Below are positions 52,356 through 58,827 of a stretch of DNA of 58,827 bases, in pieces (the first letter of the stretch is position 1; each line of letters opens with the position of its first letter). Position numbers and translations under genes: made by a program. The notes under the pieces are model-generated. The model had not been told where the DNA came from, searched no databases, and was given only the letters and a program-made list of their open reading frames with translations. Location: NCBI GenBank assembly GCA_947175605.1, contig CAMWNH010000002.1, positions 81,754 through 140,580 of the forward strand. The letters are read 5' to 3'. The DNA is from an uncultured Porphyromonadaceae bacterium. GTDB taxonomy: Bacteria > Bacteroidota > Bacteroidia > Bacteroidales > Muribaculaceae.

Positions 52356-53797
52356 TTCAGGAAATAACGGTAGATGTCATTGCCGTTGGCATAGACCAGC
52401 AGCAGTAGCAGGAAGGCGAAGCCCACCGTATTGGCAATCTCGAGAAAGCGGTCCGAGGGCTTGCGGCGCGTCACGATCTCCACGAGCAGGAACAGCGTGT
52501 GGCCGCCGTCCAGACCCGGAATAGGAATTATATTCATGAACGCAAGTATGATCGACAGGAAGGCCGTAATCTGCCAGAACGAATACCAGCTCCAATGTGT
52601 GGGAAAGAGGTCGCCCAACGTGCCGAAGCCGCCGAGACTCTGCGCGCCCTCCTTCGAGAAGATCAGGCCCAGCGACGAGACGTAGGTCGTCAGCTGCGTG
52701 GTGCCTATGTCCCACCCTCTGGGAATAGCGCCCAGAAAACTGTAGCGCACCGTCTCGAGGTCGAATATCTCCATTGGCGACAGCATCTGTATGCCTATCT
52801 TGCCATACTCGTTCACCGGCACCTCCATCACCGTCTCGCTGCCGTCGGCATGGCGCACGAGCATCGGTGTCTTGTTTCCTTTGGCTTTCTGAAGCGCGGG
52901 CATGAACTCGGTGATAGCAGGAGTCGTATCGTTGCCAACCTTGAGGATGCGGTCGCCCTGCGCGAGTCCGCCTTCAGCGGCGCCCTCGCCCGGCAGAAGC
53001 TTGGCCACGACAACAGGCACACGCATCGACATCGGACGATAATCCTTGCCCTTGGTAGCCATGGATTTCACCAGTCCGTCCGACACTGTCACAAGCGTCT
53101 CCGTGCCCTCGCGAAGCACCCCCACACGAGCCCCCGGCTGAATCATATCCCACCCTGAAGCATAGTCCTTGGCGTCGACCGGGCGCCCGTCAATACTCAT
53201 CAGTATGTCGCCGTCGCGGAAACCGGCCGCCTTCATCTCCTCGCTGAAGTCCATACCCTCGGACATGGCCTGATAAGGAATCACGCTGTCGCCCCAATGG
53301 AATGCTATACCTATATATATCGCAATGGCAAGCACGAAATTCAGCAGAACGCCCGCAACCATCACAAGCAACCGCTGCCATGCAGGCTTCGAACGGAACT
53401 CCCAGCTCTGGGGCTCCGACTCGAGTTTCGATGCGTCCTTCGTCTCATCTATCATGCCTGCGATATCGCAGTAGCCACCCAGAGGTAGCCAGCCGAGTCC
53501 GTAGATCGTATCGCGCCACGTCGGCTTGCCGTCGGCGCGGGGCGTGCGCGGCTTGCCGACCTGCCATGTATGCACGGCCTTGTCCGGGCCGCCATCCTTG
53601 CTGTTGTGTGGCAGGAATTCGAGTGTACCCTTCATCGGATTCCATTTCAGAATCGAGAACCAGGGATTGAAAAACAGGTAGAACCTGTTCACTTTCACGC
53701 CGAACATGCGGGCGAAAGCGTAATGCCCGAACTCGTGCACCGTCACAAGTATAACCAGTGCCAGAACGAGTTGAGCAGCCTTTACTAATATATCCAT
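52352..53797 (-). CDS. rseP: Site-2 protease RseP (RIP metalloprotease)
   Basis: Intramembrane zinc protease with HEFGH at residues 21-25 in the first membrane helix and the second metal motif NIIPIPGLDGGHTLF near the C-terminus. A central PDZ-like region (FRDGDILMSIDGRPV, LAQGDRILKVGNDTTPAI) regulates substrate access. About 481 residues, with four hydrophobic segments. Placed directly after dxr (23 nt), a conserved Bacteroidetes arrangement. Its substrate, an anti-sigma factor, is inferred from the family only. Confidence 0.95.
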   Translation of the reverse strand: MDILVKAAQLVLALVILVTVHEFGHYAFARMFGVKVNRFYLFFNPWFSILKWNPMKGTLEFLPHNSKDGGPDKAVHTWQVGKPRTPRADGKPTWRDTIYGLGWLPLGGYCDIAGMIDETKDASKLESEPQSWEFRSKPAWQRLLVMVAGVLLNFVLAIAIYIGIAFHWGDSVIPYQAMSEGMDFSEEMKAAGFRDGDILMSIDGRPVDAKDYASGWDMIQPGARVGVLREGTETLVTVSDGLVKSMATKGKDYRPMSMRVPVVVAKLLPGEGAAEGGLAQGDRILKVGNDTTPAITEFMPALQKAKGNKTPMLVRHADGSETVMEVPVNEYGKIGIQMLSPMEIFDLETVRYSFLGAIPRGWDIGTTQLTTYVSSLGLIFSKEGAQSLGGFGTLGDLFPTHWSWYSFWQITAFLSIILAFMNIIPIPGLDGGHTLFLLVEIVTRRKPSDRFLEIANTVGFAFLLLLLVYANGNDIYRYFLK

Positions 53798-53820
53798 TTC
53801 AGTTTCTTTGCTGCAAGATC

Positions 53821-55002
53821 TTAATTATTGAGTGCTATCCCCAGCTCCTCGGCTGCCAGACGGCGGCTCTCGGCATTCGACGCCACATAATCGGCGAAAT
53901 CGGGATTAGCGATGAATGTAGCGCGCTCCAGCGTGCGGGCTATCGTGCTGTAAATACGTCCGAAAGGAATCCGGCCCTGCAGGAATGCCGCGACAGCTAC
54001 CTCGTTGGCGCCGTTCACGGTGCATGCCGTTGTCCCGCGGCGCTCGAGGCTAAGCCGAGCGAAGCCCAGGCAAGGGAATTTCCGCTCGTCCGGCGCCTCG
54101 AACGTTAGATTCGACATCTTTTCAAGCGACAGGGGCTCCGATACCCCCGCAAGGCGGGAGCTGCGTCCCAGTGCATAAGCTATGGGCAGACGCATGTCAG
54201 GCACACCCAGCTGAGCCTTGATGGCTCCGTCCTCAAACTCCACCATCGAATGGACTATCGACTGCGGATGCACCACAGCCTCAATCCGCTCCGCCGGGAT
54301 ATCGAACAGATAATGCGCCTCGATAAGCTCGAAAGCCTTGTTCAGCATCGTGGCGGAATCGACAGTGATTTTAGCGCCCATATTCCAGTTCGGATGACGC
54401 AGAGCGTCAGCTGCCGTGGCCTGCGCTATGCGCGCCGGCTCCCACGTGCGGAATGGGCCGCCCGAGGCCGTTATTATCAGGCGCCGGACCTTGTCCGGAT
54501 CTTCGCCGGCCAGACACTGTGCCACAGCCGAATGCTCTGAATCCACCGGGAAGATCCGTGCCGACGGATTCTCTGCCATAAGGCGCCGTATATATTCGCC
54601 GGCCACGACAAGAGTTTCCTTGTTGGCCAGAGCGATTTCCTTACCTGCACGGATAGCGCGCACAGTCGGCTCGAGGCCACTGTAGCCTACCGTTGCCGTC
54701 ACCACCATATCCACATCCGGCGACTCTGCCGCAGCGCACAATGCCTCCGGACCGGAGGACACGGCAATGCCCAGAGGCTCGAGAGCCGCACGCAGACGGC
54801 CTTCGAGTTCCCGTCGTGCTATCACAACCAGCGACGGACGGAACTCACGCGCAAGCGCTGCAAGCTCGTCCACTCGCGAGCCCGCGGACAGCACCTCCGC
54901 ACGGTATAGTTCCGGATAGCGGCGCACTATATCCAGGGTCTGCATGCCTATCGAACCCGTGGCGCCAAGTATTGCAAGTCGTTTCAGACTGTCTTCTCTC
55001 AT
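53821..55002 (-). CDS. dxr: 1-Deoxy-D-xylulose-5-phosphate reductoisomerase
   Basis: Second step of the non-mevalonate isoprenoid pathway. Start at ATG 55002 (MREDSLKRL) because the upstream ATG at 55038 overlaps the promoter. NADPH motif [27 protein letters not shown]; substrate-metal motif [13 protein letters not shown]; and [10 protein letters not shown]. About 393 residues, normal. First gene of dxr-rseP-rlmI-M49; its promoter ends 6 nt before the start codon. Confidence 0.96.
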   Translation of the reverse strand: MREDSLKRLAILGATGSIGMQTLDIVRRYPELYRAEVLSAGSRVDELAALAREFRPSLVVIARRELEGRLRAALEPLGIAVSSGPEALCAAAESPDVDMVVTATVGYSGLEPTVRAIRAGKEIALANKETLVVAGEYIRRLMAENPSARIFPVDSEHSAVAQCLAGEDPDKVRRLIITASGGPFRTWEPARIAQATAADALRHPNWNMGAKITVDSATMLNKAFELIEAHYLFDIPAERIEAVVHPQSIVHSMVEFEDGAIKAQLGVPDMRLPIAYALGRSSRLAGVSEPLSLEKMSNLTFEAPDERKFPCLGFARLSLERRGTTACTVNGANEVAVAAFLQGRIPFGRIYSTIARTLERATFIANPDFADYVASNAESRRLAAEELGIALNN

Positions 55003-55008
55003 ATCCTG

Positions 55009-55039
55009 CAAATTTACGAAAAATATGAATATGGGCAAA
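55009..55039 (-). promoter_or_regulatory. Promoter of the dxr operon, 6 nt before the start codon
   Basis: Minus strand: TTTG at 55039-55036, 19 nt, TAAATTTG at 55016-55009. The predicted transcription start falls at or just before the ATG at 55002. Confidence 0.75.
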
Positions 55040-55047
55040 ATTTCCTT

Positions 55048-55081
55048 TTTGCGGCCTTTTCGATTTTTTTTCTTACCTTTG
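55048..55081 (+). promoter_or_regulatory. Promoter of gltX
   Basis: TTTG at 55048-55051, 22 nt, TACCTTTG at 55074-55081; leader about 35 nt. Its -33 element lies 8 bp from that of dxr. Confidence 0.7.
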
Positions 55082-55122
55082 TAGCTGATTTATCATCAAG
55101 CAATACCTTTAAAACACTGACA

Positions 55123-56655
55123 ATGGAACGCGAAGTTAGAGTTCGTTTTGCCCCCTCCCCCACAGGGCCTCTGCATATCGGCGGCGTACGCACCGCCCTC
55201 TACAACTATCTTTTTGCCCGCAAGCATGGCGGTAAGATGATACTGCGTATCGAGGACACCGATTCCCGCCGTTTTGTGCCCGGTGCCGAAGCATATATCA
55301 ACGAAGCCCTCGCGTGGCTCGGAATCACCATCGACGAAGGCGTGCGCGAAGGAGGCCCCTACGGACCATATAAGCAGAGCGAGCGCCGCGACATATACCG
55401 CCACTACGTCAAGCAGCTTCTCGACAACGGAAAGGCTTATATCGCCTTCGACACCCCCGCCGAGCTCGACGCGCGTCGTGCCGAGGTGCCTAACTTCCAG
55501 TACGACGCTTCCACGCGCATGTCCATGCGCAACTCCCTCACCCTCCCGGCCGATGAAGTGCAGCGCCTCATTGATGCCGGCGAGCAGTACGTCGTGCGCT
55601 TCCTTGTCGAGCCCGGACGCCTCGTCGAAGTCAACGACCTCCTCCGTGGCAAAGTCACCATCAAGAGCGACATTCTCGACGATAAAGTACTCTATAAGAG
55701 CGCCGACGATCTGCCCACCTACCACCTCGCAAATATTGTCGACGACCATCTGATGAAAATCTCGCACGTGATACGAGGCGAAGAATGGCTCCCGTCAGCA
55801 CCCCTCCATGTGCTCCTTTACGAAGCATTCGGATGGGCAGACACCGCTCCCGACTTCGTGCATCTCCCCCTGCTGCTAAAGCCCGACGGAAAAGGCAAGC
55901 TTAGCAAGCGCGACGGCGACCGTCTCGGATTCCCCGTATTCCCCCTCGAATGGCACGACCCCGCTTCCGGCGAAGTGTCGCGTGGCTATCGCGAGAGCGG
56001 CTATCTGCCCGAAGCTGTCGTCAATTTCCTCGCACTCCTTGGCTGGAACCCCGGCGACGACACCGAAGTAATGAGCATGGACGAACTCATTTCCAAATTC
56101 TCCTTCGACCACTGCTCCCGCTCAGGTGCGCGTTTCGCTTTCGACAAAGGCAAGTGGTTCAACCACACATATCTCCAGGCCCTCCCCGACGAGCGCCTCG
56201 CCGAACTCTTCAAACCCGTCATGCGCGCACATGGAGTCGACCCTGACACATTCTCCGACAGCTACATCGCTCGTGCCGTCGGCATGGTCAAGGGCCGCAT
56301 CAACTTTGTCGAAGACCTTTGGGATCAGGCCGCCTTCTTCTTCCGCGCCCCCGAGGAGTATAGCGAGAAAGATGTTCGCAAACGCTGGAGTCCGGAGATG
56401 CCGGAACTGATGCGCACGCTCGCCGCCATCCTCGAACAGCAGTCCGACTTCTCCGCTGCTGCAGTAGAGCCCGTGATTATGGACTGGATCAAATCCAACA
56501 GCCTCCACATGGGCAACGTCATGAACGCTTTCCGCCTCACAGTTGTTGGTGAATGTAAGGGCCCCCATATGTTCGAAGTCTCCGAACTCATGGGCAAGGA
56601 CGAAACCGTGCGCCGCATCCTCGCCGGTGTCGAACGCATAAAGCCCGCTGAATAA
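55123..56655 (+). CDS. gltX: Glutamyl-tRNA synthetase
   Basis: Class I synthetase charging tRNA-Glu. HIGG motif at 18-21 ([19 protein letters not shown]), followed by [14 protein letters not shown] equivalent KLSKR at 259-263; C-terminal anticodon-binding helices. 510 residues, normal. Own promoter at 55048-55081; the degenerate ArgC gene follows 34 nt later with no terminator, so the two may be co-transcribed. Confidence 0.97.
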   Translation: MEREVRVRFAPSPTGPLHIGGVRTALYNYLFARKHGGKMILRIEDTDSRRFVPGAEAYINEALAWLGITIDEGVREGGPYGPYKQSERRDIYRHYVKQLLDNGKAYIAFDTPAELDARRAEVPNFQYDASTRMSMRNSLTLPADEVQRLIDAGEQYVVRFLVEPGRLVEVNDLLRGKVTIKSDILDDKVLYKSADDLPTYHLANIVDDHLMKISHVIRGEEWLPSAPLHVLLYEAFGWADTAPDFVHLPLLLKPDGKGKLSKRDGDRLGFPVFPLEWHDPASGEVSRGYRESGYLPEAVVNFLALLGWNPGDDTEVMSMDELISKFSFDHCSRSGARFAFDKGKWFNHTYLQALPDERLAELFKPVMRAHGVDPDTFSDSYIARAVGMVKGRINFVEDLWDQAAFFFRAPEEYSEKDVRKRWSPEMPELMRTLAAILEQQSDFSAAAVEPVIMDWIKSNSLHMGNVMNAFRLTVVGECKGPHMFEVSELMGKDETVRRILAGVERIKPAE

Positions 56656-56689
56656 TATTCCATTTTGCAACCCTATAACTCTCCCCGCA

Positions 56690-57634
56690 ATGATTAAAGC
56701 CGGAATACACGGCACAACCGACACCCCCAACGCGCGCGACCTCGTACGCCTGCTTCTCATCCATCCCGATATACAGTTCATGGGATTCGCCAACGAGGAG
56801 CATGCCGGCCGCCCGCTTTGGGAGGACGTCTTCGACATTTACGGTAGCACCGAGCTGCGCTATGCACGCTCCCTCGATCTCTCCTCTCTCGACGTTCTCT
56901 TCTGTCTCGACGCCCATCGTGTACCCGATGAAGCCATAGCACGGCTCAACACGGATCCCGAATTCCGGCTCATTGTCTTCCCCCCCGCTCCCGGCATGCC
57001 CTCCGCCGTCGAAGGCAACGAAAAATTTGTCTACGGCATTCCCGAGCTCAACCGCAAAGCCATGGTGCGCGGTGCACGTGCCGTGCGTCTTGCAACGGCT
57101 CCCGCCATGGCCCTCCTCGATGCCGCATTCCCCATAGCGCGAGCCCTGATGCTCCCTTCATCCTCGGACCCACTTGAAGTCCATGTCGAAGGCCCCGCAT
57201 ACGACCCCGCTCGCGCAGCCCGCGAATCCGAAATATGCCTTCGGGCCGTTCAAAGCTCCTTCGGAGCTCCCGTGCATTTTCAGGGGCCCTCCGCTCCCGC
57301 CCATTCCTTGCGAGGCATGACCGGCGACATGGAAATACCCTGCAATATCGACGACGAAACACTCCGCAACGCATACTCCGAAGCATACTCTGACCATAAC
57401 TTCGCCTTCCTCCTCCCACCTGGCACAGAACTCCCCACAGGAGCCGAGGACGCACCCCTGGCAGGATGCAACAAATGCTTCATCTCCCTCACGCACCCCG
57501 AACACGGACGCATCAGACTGCGTGCTGCCATCGATCCGCGCATGAAAGGAGCAGTAGGAAATGCAATACACTGCATGAATCTCCTCTTCGGACTGCACGA
57601 ACGCACCGGACTTGACCTCAAGCCCGGCGAATGA
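56690..57634 (+). CDS. ArgC-family protein lacking catalytic residues (pseudoenzyme)
   Basis: Homology to N-acetyl-gamma-glutamyl-phosphate reductase is clear along the whole length: MIKAGI start, DLVRLLLIHPDIQ, FVYGIPELNRKA, CNKCFISL and the C-terminal MKGAVGNAIHCMNLLFGL. But the nucleotide loop GxGYTG is replaced by GTTDTPN (residues 8-14), the catalytic block NPGCxxT is replaced by LATAPAM (residues 134-140, with Ala137 in place of the Cys), and the segment carrying the catalytic His is shortened. 314 residues. The frame is intact with normal codon use, so it is maintained rather than decaying. It cannot perform the reductase reaction; function is unknown. Confidence 0.85.
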   Translation: MIKAGIHGTTDTPNARDLVRLLLIHPDIQFMGFANEEHAGRPLWEDVFDIYGSTELRYARSLDLSSLDVLFCLDAHRVPDEAIARLNTDPEFRLIVFPPAPGMPSAVEGNEKFVYGIPELNRKAMVRGARAVRLATAPAMALLDAAFPIARALMLPSSSDPLEVHVEGPAYDPARAARESEICLRAVQSSFGAPVHFQGPSAPAHSLRGMTGDMEIPCNIDDETLRNAYSEAYSDHNFAFLLPPGTELPTGAEDAPLAGCNKCFISLTHPEHGRIRLRAAIDPRMKGAVGNAIHCMNLLFGLHERTGLDLKPGE

Positions 57635-57641
57635 AAAAAAA

Positions 57642-57673
57642 TTTGCTACTCTTGAAAATTGTAGCTACCTTTG
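57642..57673 (+). promoter_or_regulatory. Promoter of tRNA-Leu
   Basis: TTTG at 57642-57645, 20 nt, TACCTTTG at 57666-57673; the tRNA begins 15 nt after the box. Confidence 0.85.
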
Positions 57674-57687
57674 CACATCCAATGGCC

Positions 57688-57771
57688 GCCCGGATGGTGG
57701 AATGGTAGACACGAGGGACTTAAAATCCCTTGACCATTGCGGTCGTGCGGGTTCGAGTCCCGCTCCGGGCA
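57688..57771 (+). tRNA. tRNA-Leu (anticodon UAA)
   Basis: 84 nt. Acceptor stem GCCCGGA (57688-57694) pairs with TCCGGGC (57764-57770), A discriminator at 57771. Anticodon stem AGGGA/TCCCT encloses loop CTTAAAA with anticodon TAA (57721-57723). A long variable arm (TGACCATTGCGGTCG) and GTTCGAGTC T-loop identify a class II tRNA-Leu. CCA is not encoded, so the cca enzyme at 17241 would add it. Confidence 0.96.
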
Positions 57772-57781
57772 CAATATCTCG

Positions 57782-57817
57782 TATCTTCAGGCGCTCTGGC
57801 GCTTGAAGATATATTTT
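57782..57817 (+). terminator. tRNA-Leu terminator inside the 3' end of the convergent membrane gene
   Basis: Stem TATCTTCAGGCGC (57782-57794) pairs with GCGCTTGAAGATA (57799-57811), one G-T pair, 4-nt loop, then TATTTT. It extends over the last codons and stop (57787-57789) of the minus-strand gene, and the same hairpin could serve both transcripts. Confidence 0.75.
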
Positions 57818-58551
57818 GCAAGGCCGAAGATATATCTCCGGAAACCCGGTATATATTTCAGCAATCTGTCAAACCAGCCAATGTGAGGATTGATAAACTT
57901 TACCACCAGCCCCACATAGAACATCGCGAATAGCGTCCCCGCTCCAATCACATTCCAAAGCCACGCATCGAAAAACAAATAGCTTAGCGCCACAGCACCG
58001 AGCACAAGCATCGTATCCACAACAATCTTCACCTTTGCGAATGGCTGTCCCGTAACACGGCCCAAAGCGATTGTTATACCCTCGCCCGGCATAGTCACCG
58101 AACCGCATCTCACCTCAAAAGCAATACCTATACCCATAACCGTACAGCCCGCCAGCTGAACAAGTCCCTGACGCCACAACACCGAGCAATCCAGAGCCGA
58201 CGTAAGCGACATATTCAGATCAATAAGCCAGCCGAACACAAAGCCAATAAGCAACTGAAAAAGCTGCACAAGCTCGAAACGCCTGCGCAGAATCAGAATC
58301 TGCAGAAACACAAACAGGAAATTCATCCCAATCGTATAATCGCCTATCGTCCATGCAGGTACACCATGCCCCGCACTGCCGGCCAAAGAAAGCACGAACG
58401 GCACAGACGAAATAACACTACTACCCTGACACGACCGCACACATAGCGCCACACCGAGAGTCATCAAATATAGAGAACACAGCAGCAGCAAATGTTGCCA
58501 GCAAAACGAAAGCACACGCGTCTTCAAGACGCCCGAATTAGACCTATCCAT
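57787..58551 (-). CDS. YitT/YczE-like integral membrane protein (DUF6198 type)
   Basis: Start chosen at ATG 58551 (MDRSNSGVLKTRVL), 36 nt after the predicted transcription start; an upstream in-frame codon near 58689 would cross the promoter. About 254 residues with five hydrophobic segments (LLLLCSLYLMTLGVALCV, FLFVFLQILIL, LLIGFVFGWLIDL, LVQLAGCTVMGIGIAFEV, MLVLGAVALSYLFF). GSVTMPGEGITIALGRVTG is the recognisable family loop. Function unknown. Confidence 0.82.
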   Translation of the reverse strand: MDRSNSGVLKTRVLSFCWQHLLLLCSLYLMTLGVALCVRSCQGSSVISSVPFVLSLAGSAGHGVPAWTIGDYTIGMNFLFVFLQILILRRRFELVQLFQLLIGFVFGWLIDLNMSLTSALDCSVLWRQGLVQLAGCTVMGIGIAFEVRCGSVTMPGEGITIALGRVTGQPFAKVKIVVDTMLVLGAVALSYLFFDAWLWNVIGAGTLFAMFYVGLVVKFINPHIGWFDRLLKYIPGFRRYIFGLAKYIFKRQSA

Positions 58552-58593
58552 TGAAAAAAACCTATAGAAACCAGGAGACACTCGTCTCCACCA

Positions 58594-58624
58594 CAAAAAT
58601 ACAAAAAAACACGCAAACCACAAA
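58594..58624 (-). promoter_or_regulatory. Promoter of the YitT/YczE-like gene
   Basis: Minus strand: TTTG at 58624-58621, 19 nt, TATTTTTG at 58601-58594. Confidence 0.75.
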
Positions 58625-58633
58625 ACCACCCCG

Positions 58634-58675
58634 CGACCTTTAGAGACGAGCCTTCGGCACGTCAACAACGCCCCG
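58634..58675. repeat. 42-bp imperfect direct repeat, copy 1
   Basis: Runs from CGACCTTTAGAGACGAGCC to GTCAACAACGCCCCG and is 38/42 identical to the copy at 58749-58790. The core (TAG[AG]GACG[AC]GCCTTCG) is GC-rich and contains short inverted segments. Confidence 0.75.
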
Positions 58676-58697
58676 CGAGGGAAAACCACGCTAAAAA

Positions 58698-58720
58698 AGC
58701 TATAATAGCTATAACAGCTA
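58698..58720. repeat. Short tandem repeat, 9-bp unit
   Basis: AGCTATAAT (58698-58706), AGCTATAAC (58707-58715) and a partial AGCTA follow each other between the two 42-bp repeats. Confidence 0.5.
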
Positions 58721-58748
58721 ACCCGCGACAGGTTGCACCCTATCCCCC

Positions 58749-58790
58749 CGACCTGTAGGGACGCGCCTTCGCCACGTCAACAACGCCCCG
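58749..58790. repeat. 42-bp imperfect direct repeat, copy 2
   Basis: Runs from CGACCTGTAGGGACGCGCC to GTCAACAACGCCCCG; differs from copy 1 at four positions. 73 bases separate the copies. Confidence 0.75.
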
Positions 58791-58808
58791 ATAGCAAAAT
58801 CCGGGATA

Positions 58809-58827
58809 AATCACGATTAATCACGAT
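58809..58827. repeat. Tandem AATCACGAT at the window edge
   Basis: AATCACGAT occurs at 58809-58817 and 58819-58827, a 10-base period that stops only because the window ends. More copies may follow outside. Confidence 0.4.

Noticed and set aside
58634-58790. CRISPR array.
   Set aside because: Only two imperfect copies with one 73-base interval and internal unrelated tandem repeats; no cas genes nearby.

Overview
The window looks like a housekeeping stretch of a GC-rich member of the Bacteroidales, most likely a Muribaculaceae (S24-7) genome. Reasons: almost every promoter that can be read has the Bacteroidetes form (TTG or TTTG, 19-20 nt, TAnnTTTG); there are no convincing Shine-Dalgarno sites; the gene set is typical (DUF4290, DUF4954, GldB-like lipoprotein, M49 lipoprotein, APH-RapZ fusion, HsdR-N next to holA, class II B12-dependent RNR); and two secreted proteins end in Bacteroidetes-type sorting tails. 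The family-level assignment is inference.

Layout. 1-4430: end of a secreted leucine-rich-repeat protein, then malQ with two starch-binding domains. 4446-10322 (minus): pulA-pyk-uup-GNAT, linking alpha-glucan debranching and lower glycolysis. 10489-17116 (minus): a secreted CotH-family protein, and nifJ followed by a 2-hydroxyacid dehydrogenase. 17241-20863: tRNA nucleotidyltransferase (+), CvfB-like S1 protein (-), rsmG and an MBL hydrolase (+). An IS3-like palindrome lies at 20906-20953. 20974-24086 (minus): glnS and a TPR protein. 24161-32674 (minus): a long co-directional run clpP-clpX-recQ-(APH/RapZ fusion)-murU-DUF4290-rimM-acidic protein-OmpA; the murein-recycling pair sits inside it. 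32897-34291: tig (-). 34515-37483: ftsE (+), holA (-), HsdR-N protein (+), outer-membrane barrel (-). 37625-40679 (+): Na/alanine symporter, lgt and an SpoU methyltransferase, overlapping by 1-4 nt. 40692-42219 (minus): a thioredoxin-fold protein without CxxC and a GldB-like lipoprotein. 42380-42910: a cysteine-rich Spy-like periplasmic protein. 43034-47733: nrdJ and a DUF4954 gene, divergent from back-to-back promoters. 47814-55002 (minus): Sel1 protein, and dxr-rseP-rlmI-M49 peptidase. 55123-57771 (+): gltX, a degenerate ArgC homologue, tRNA-Leu(UAA). 57787-58551 (minus): a YitT/YczE-like membrane protein, followed by a repeat-rich edge.

No CRISPR array, prophage, transposase, defence island or obvious new multi-gene system is visible. 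The observations most worth a second look are an ArgC-family protein that has lost its catalytic Cys and nucleotide loop, directly after gltX; the kinase-RapZ fusion paired with a MurU-type uridylyltransferase; a periplasmic protein with a regular six-cysteine array; promoters placed so close to the start codon that ftsE, the symporter and dxr should have leaderless mRNAs; and terminator hairpins that overlap the promoter of the next gene. Every position has a gene or short intergenic region: no gene-free stretch exceeds 300 bases, the longest being 58552-58827 (276 bases, repeats and one promoter).
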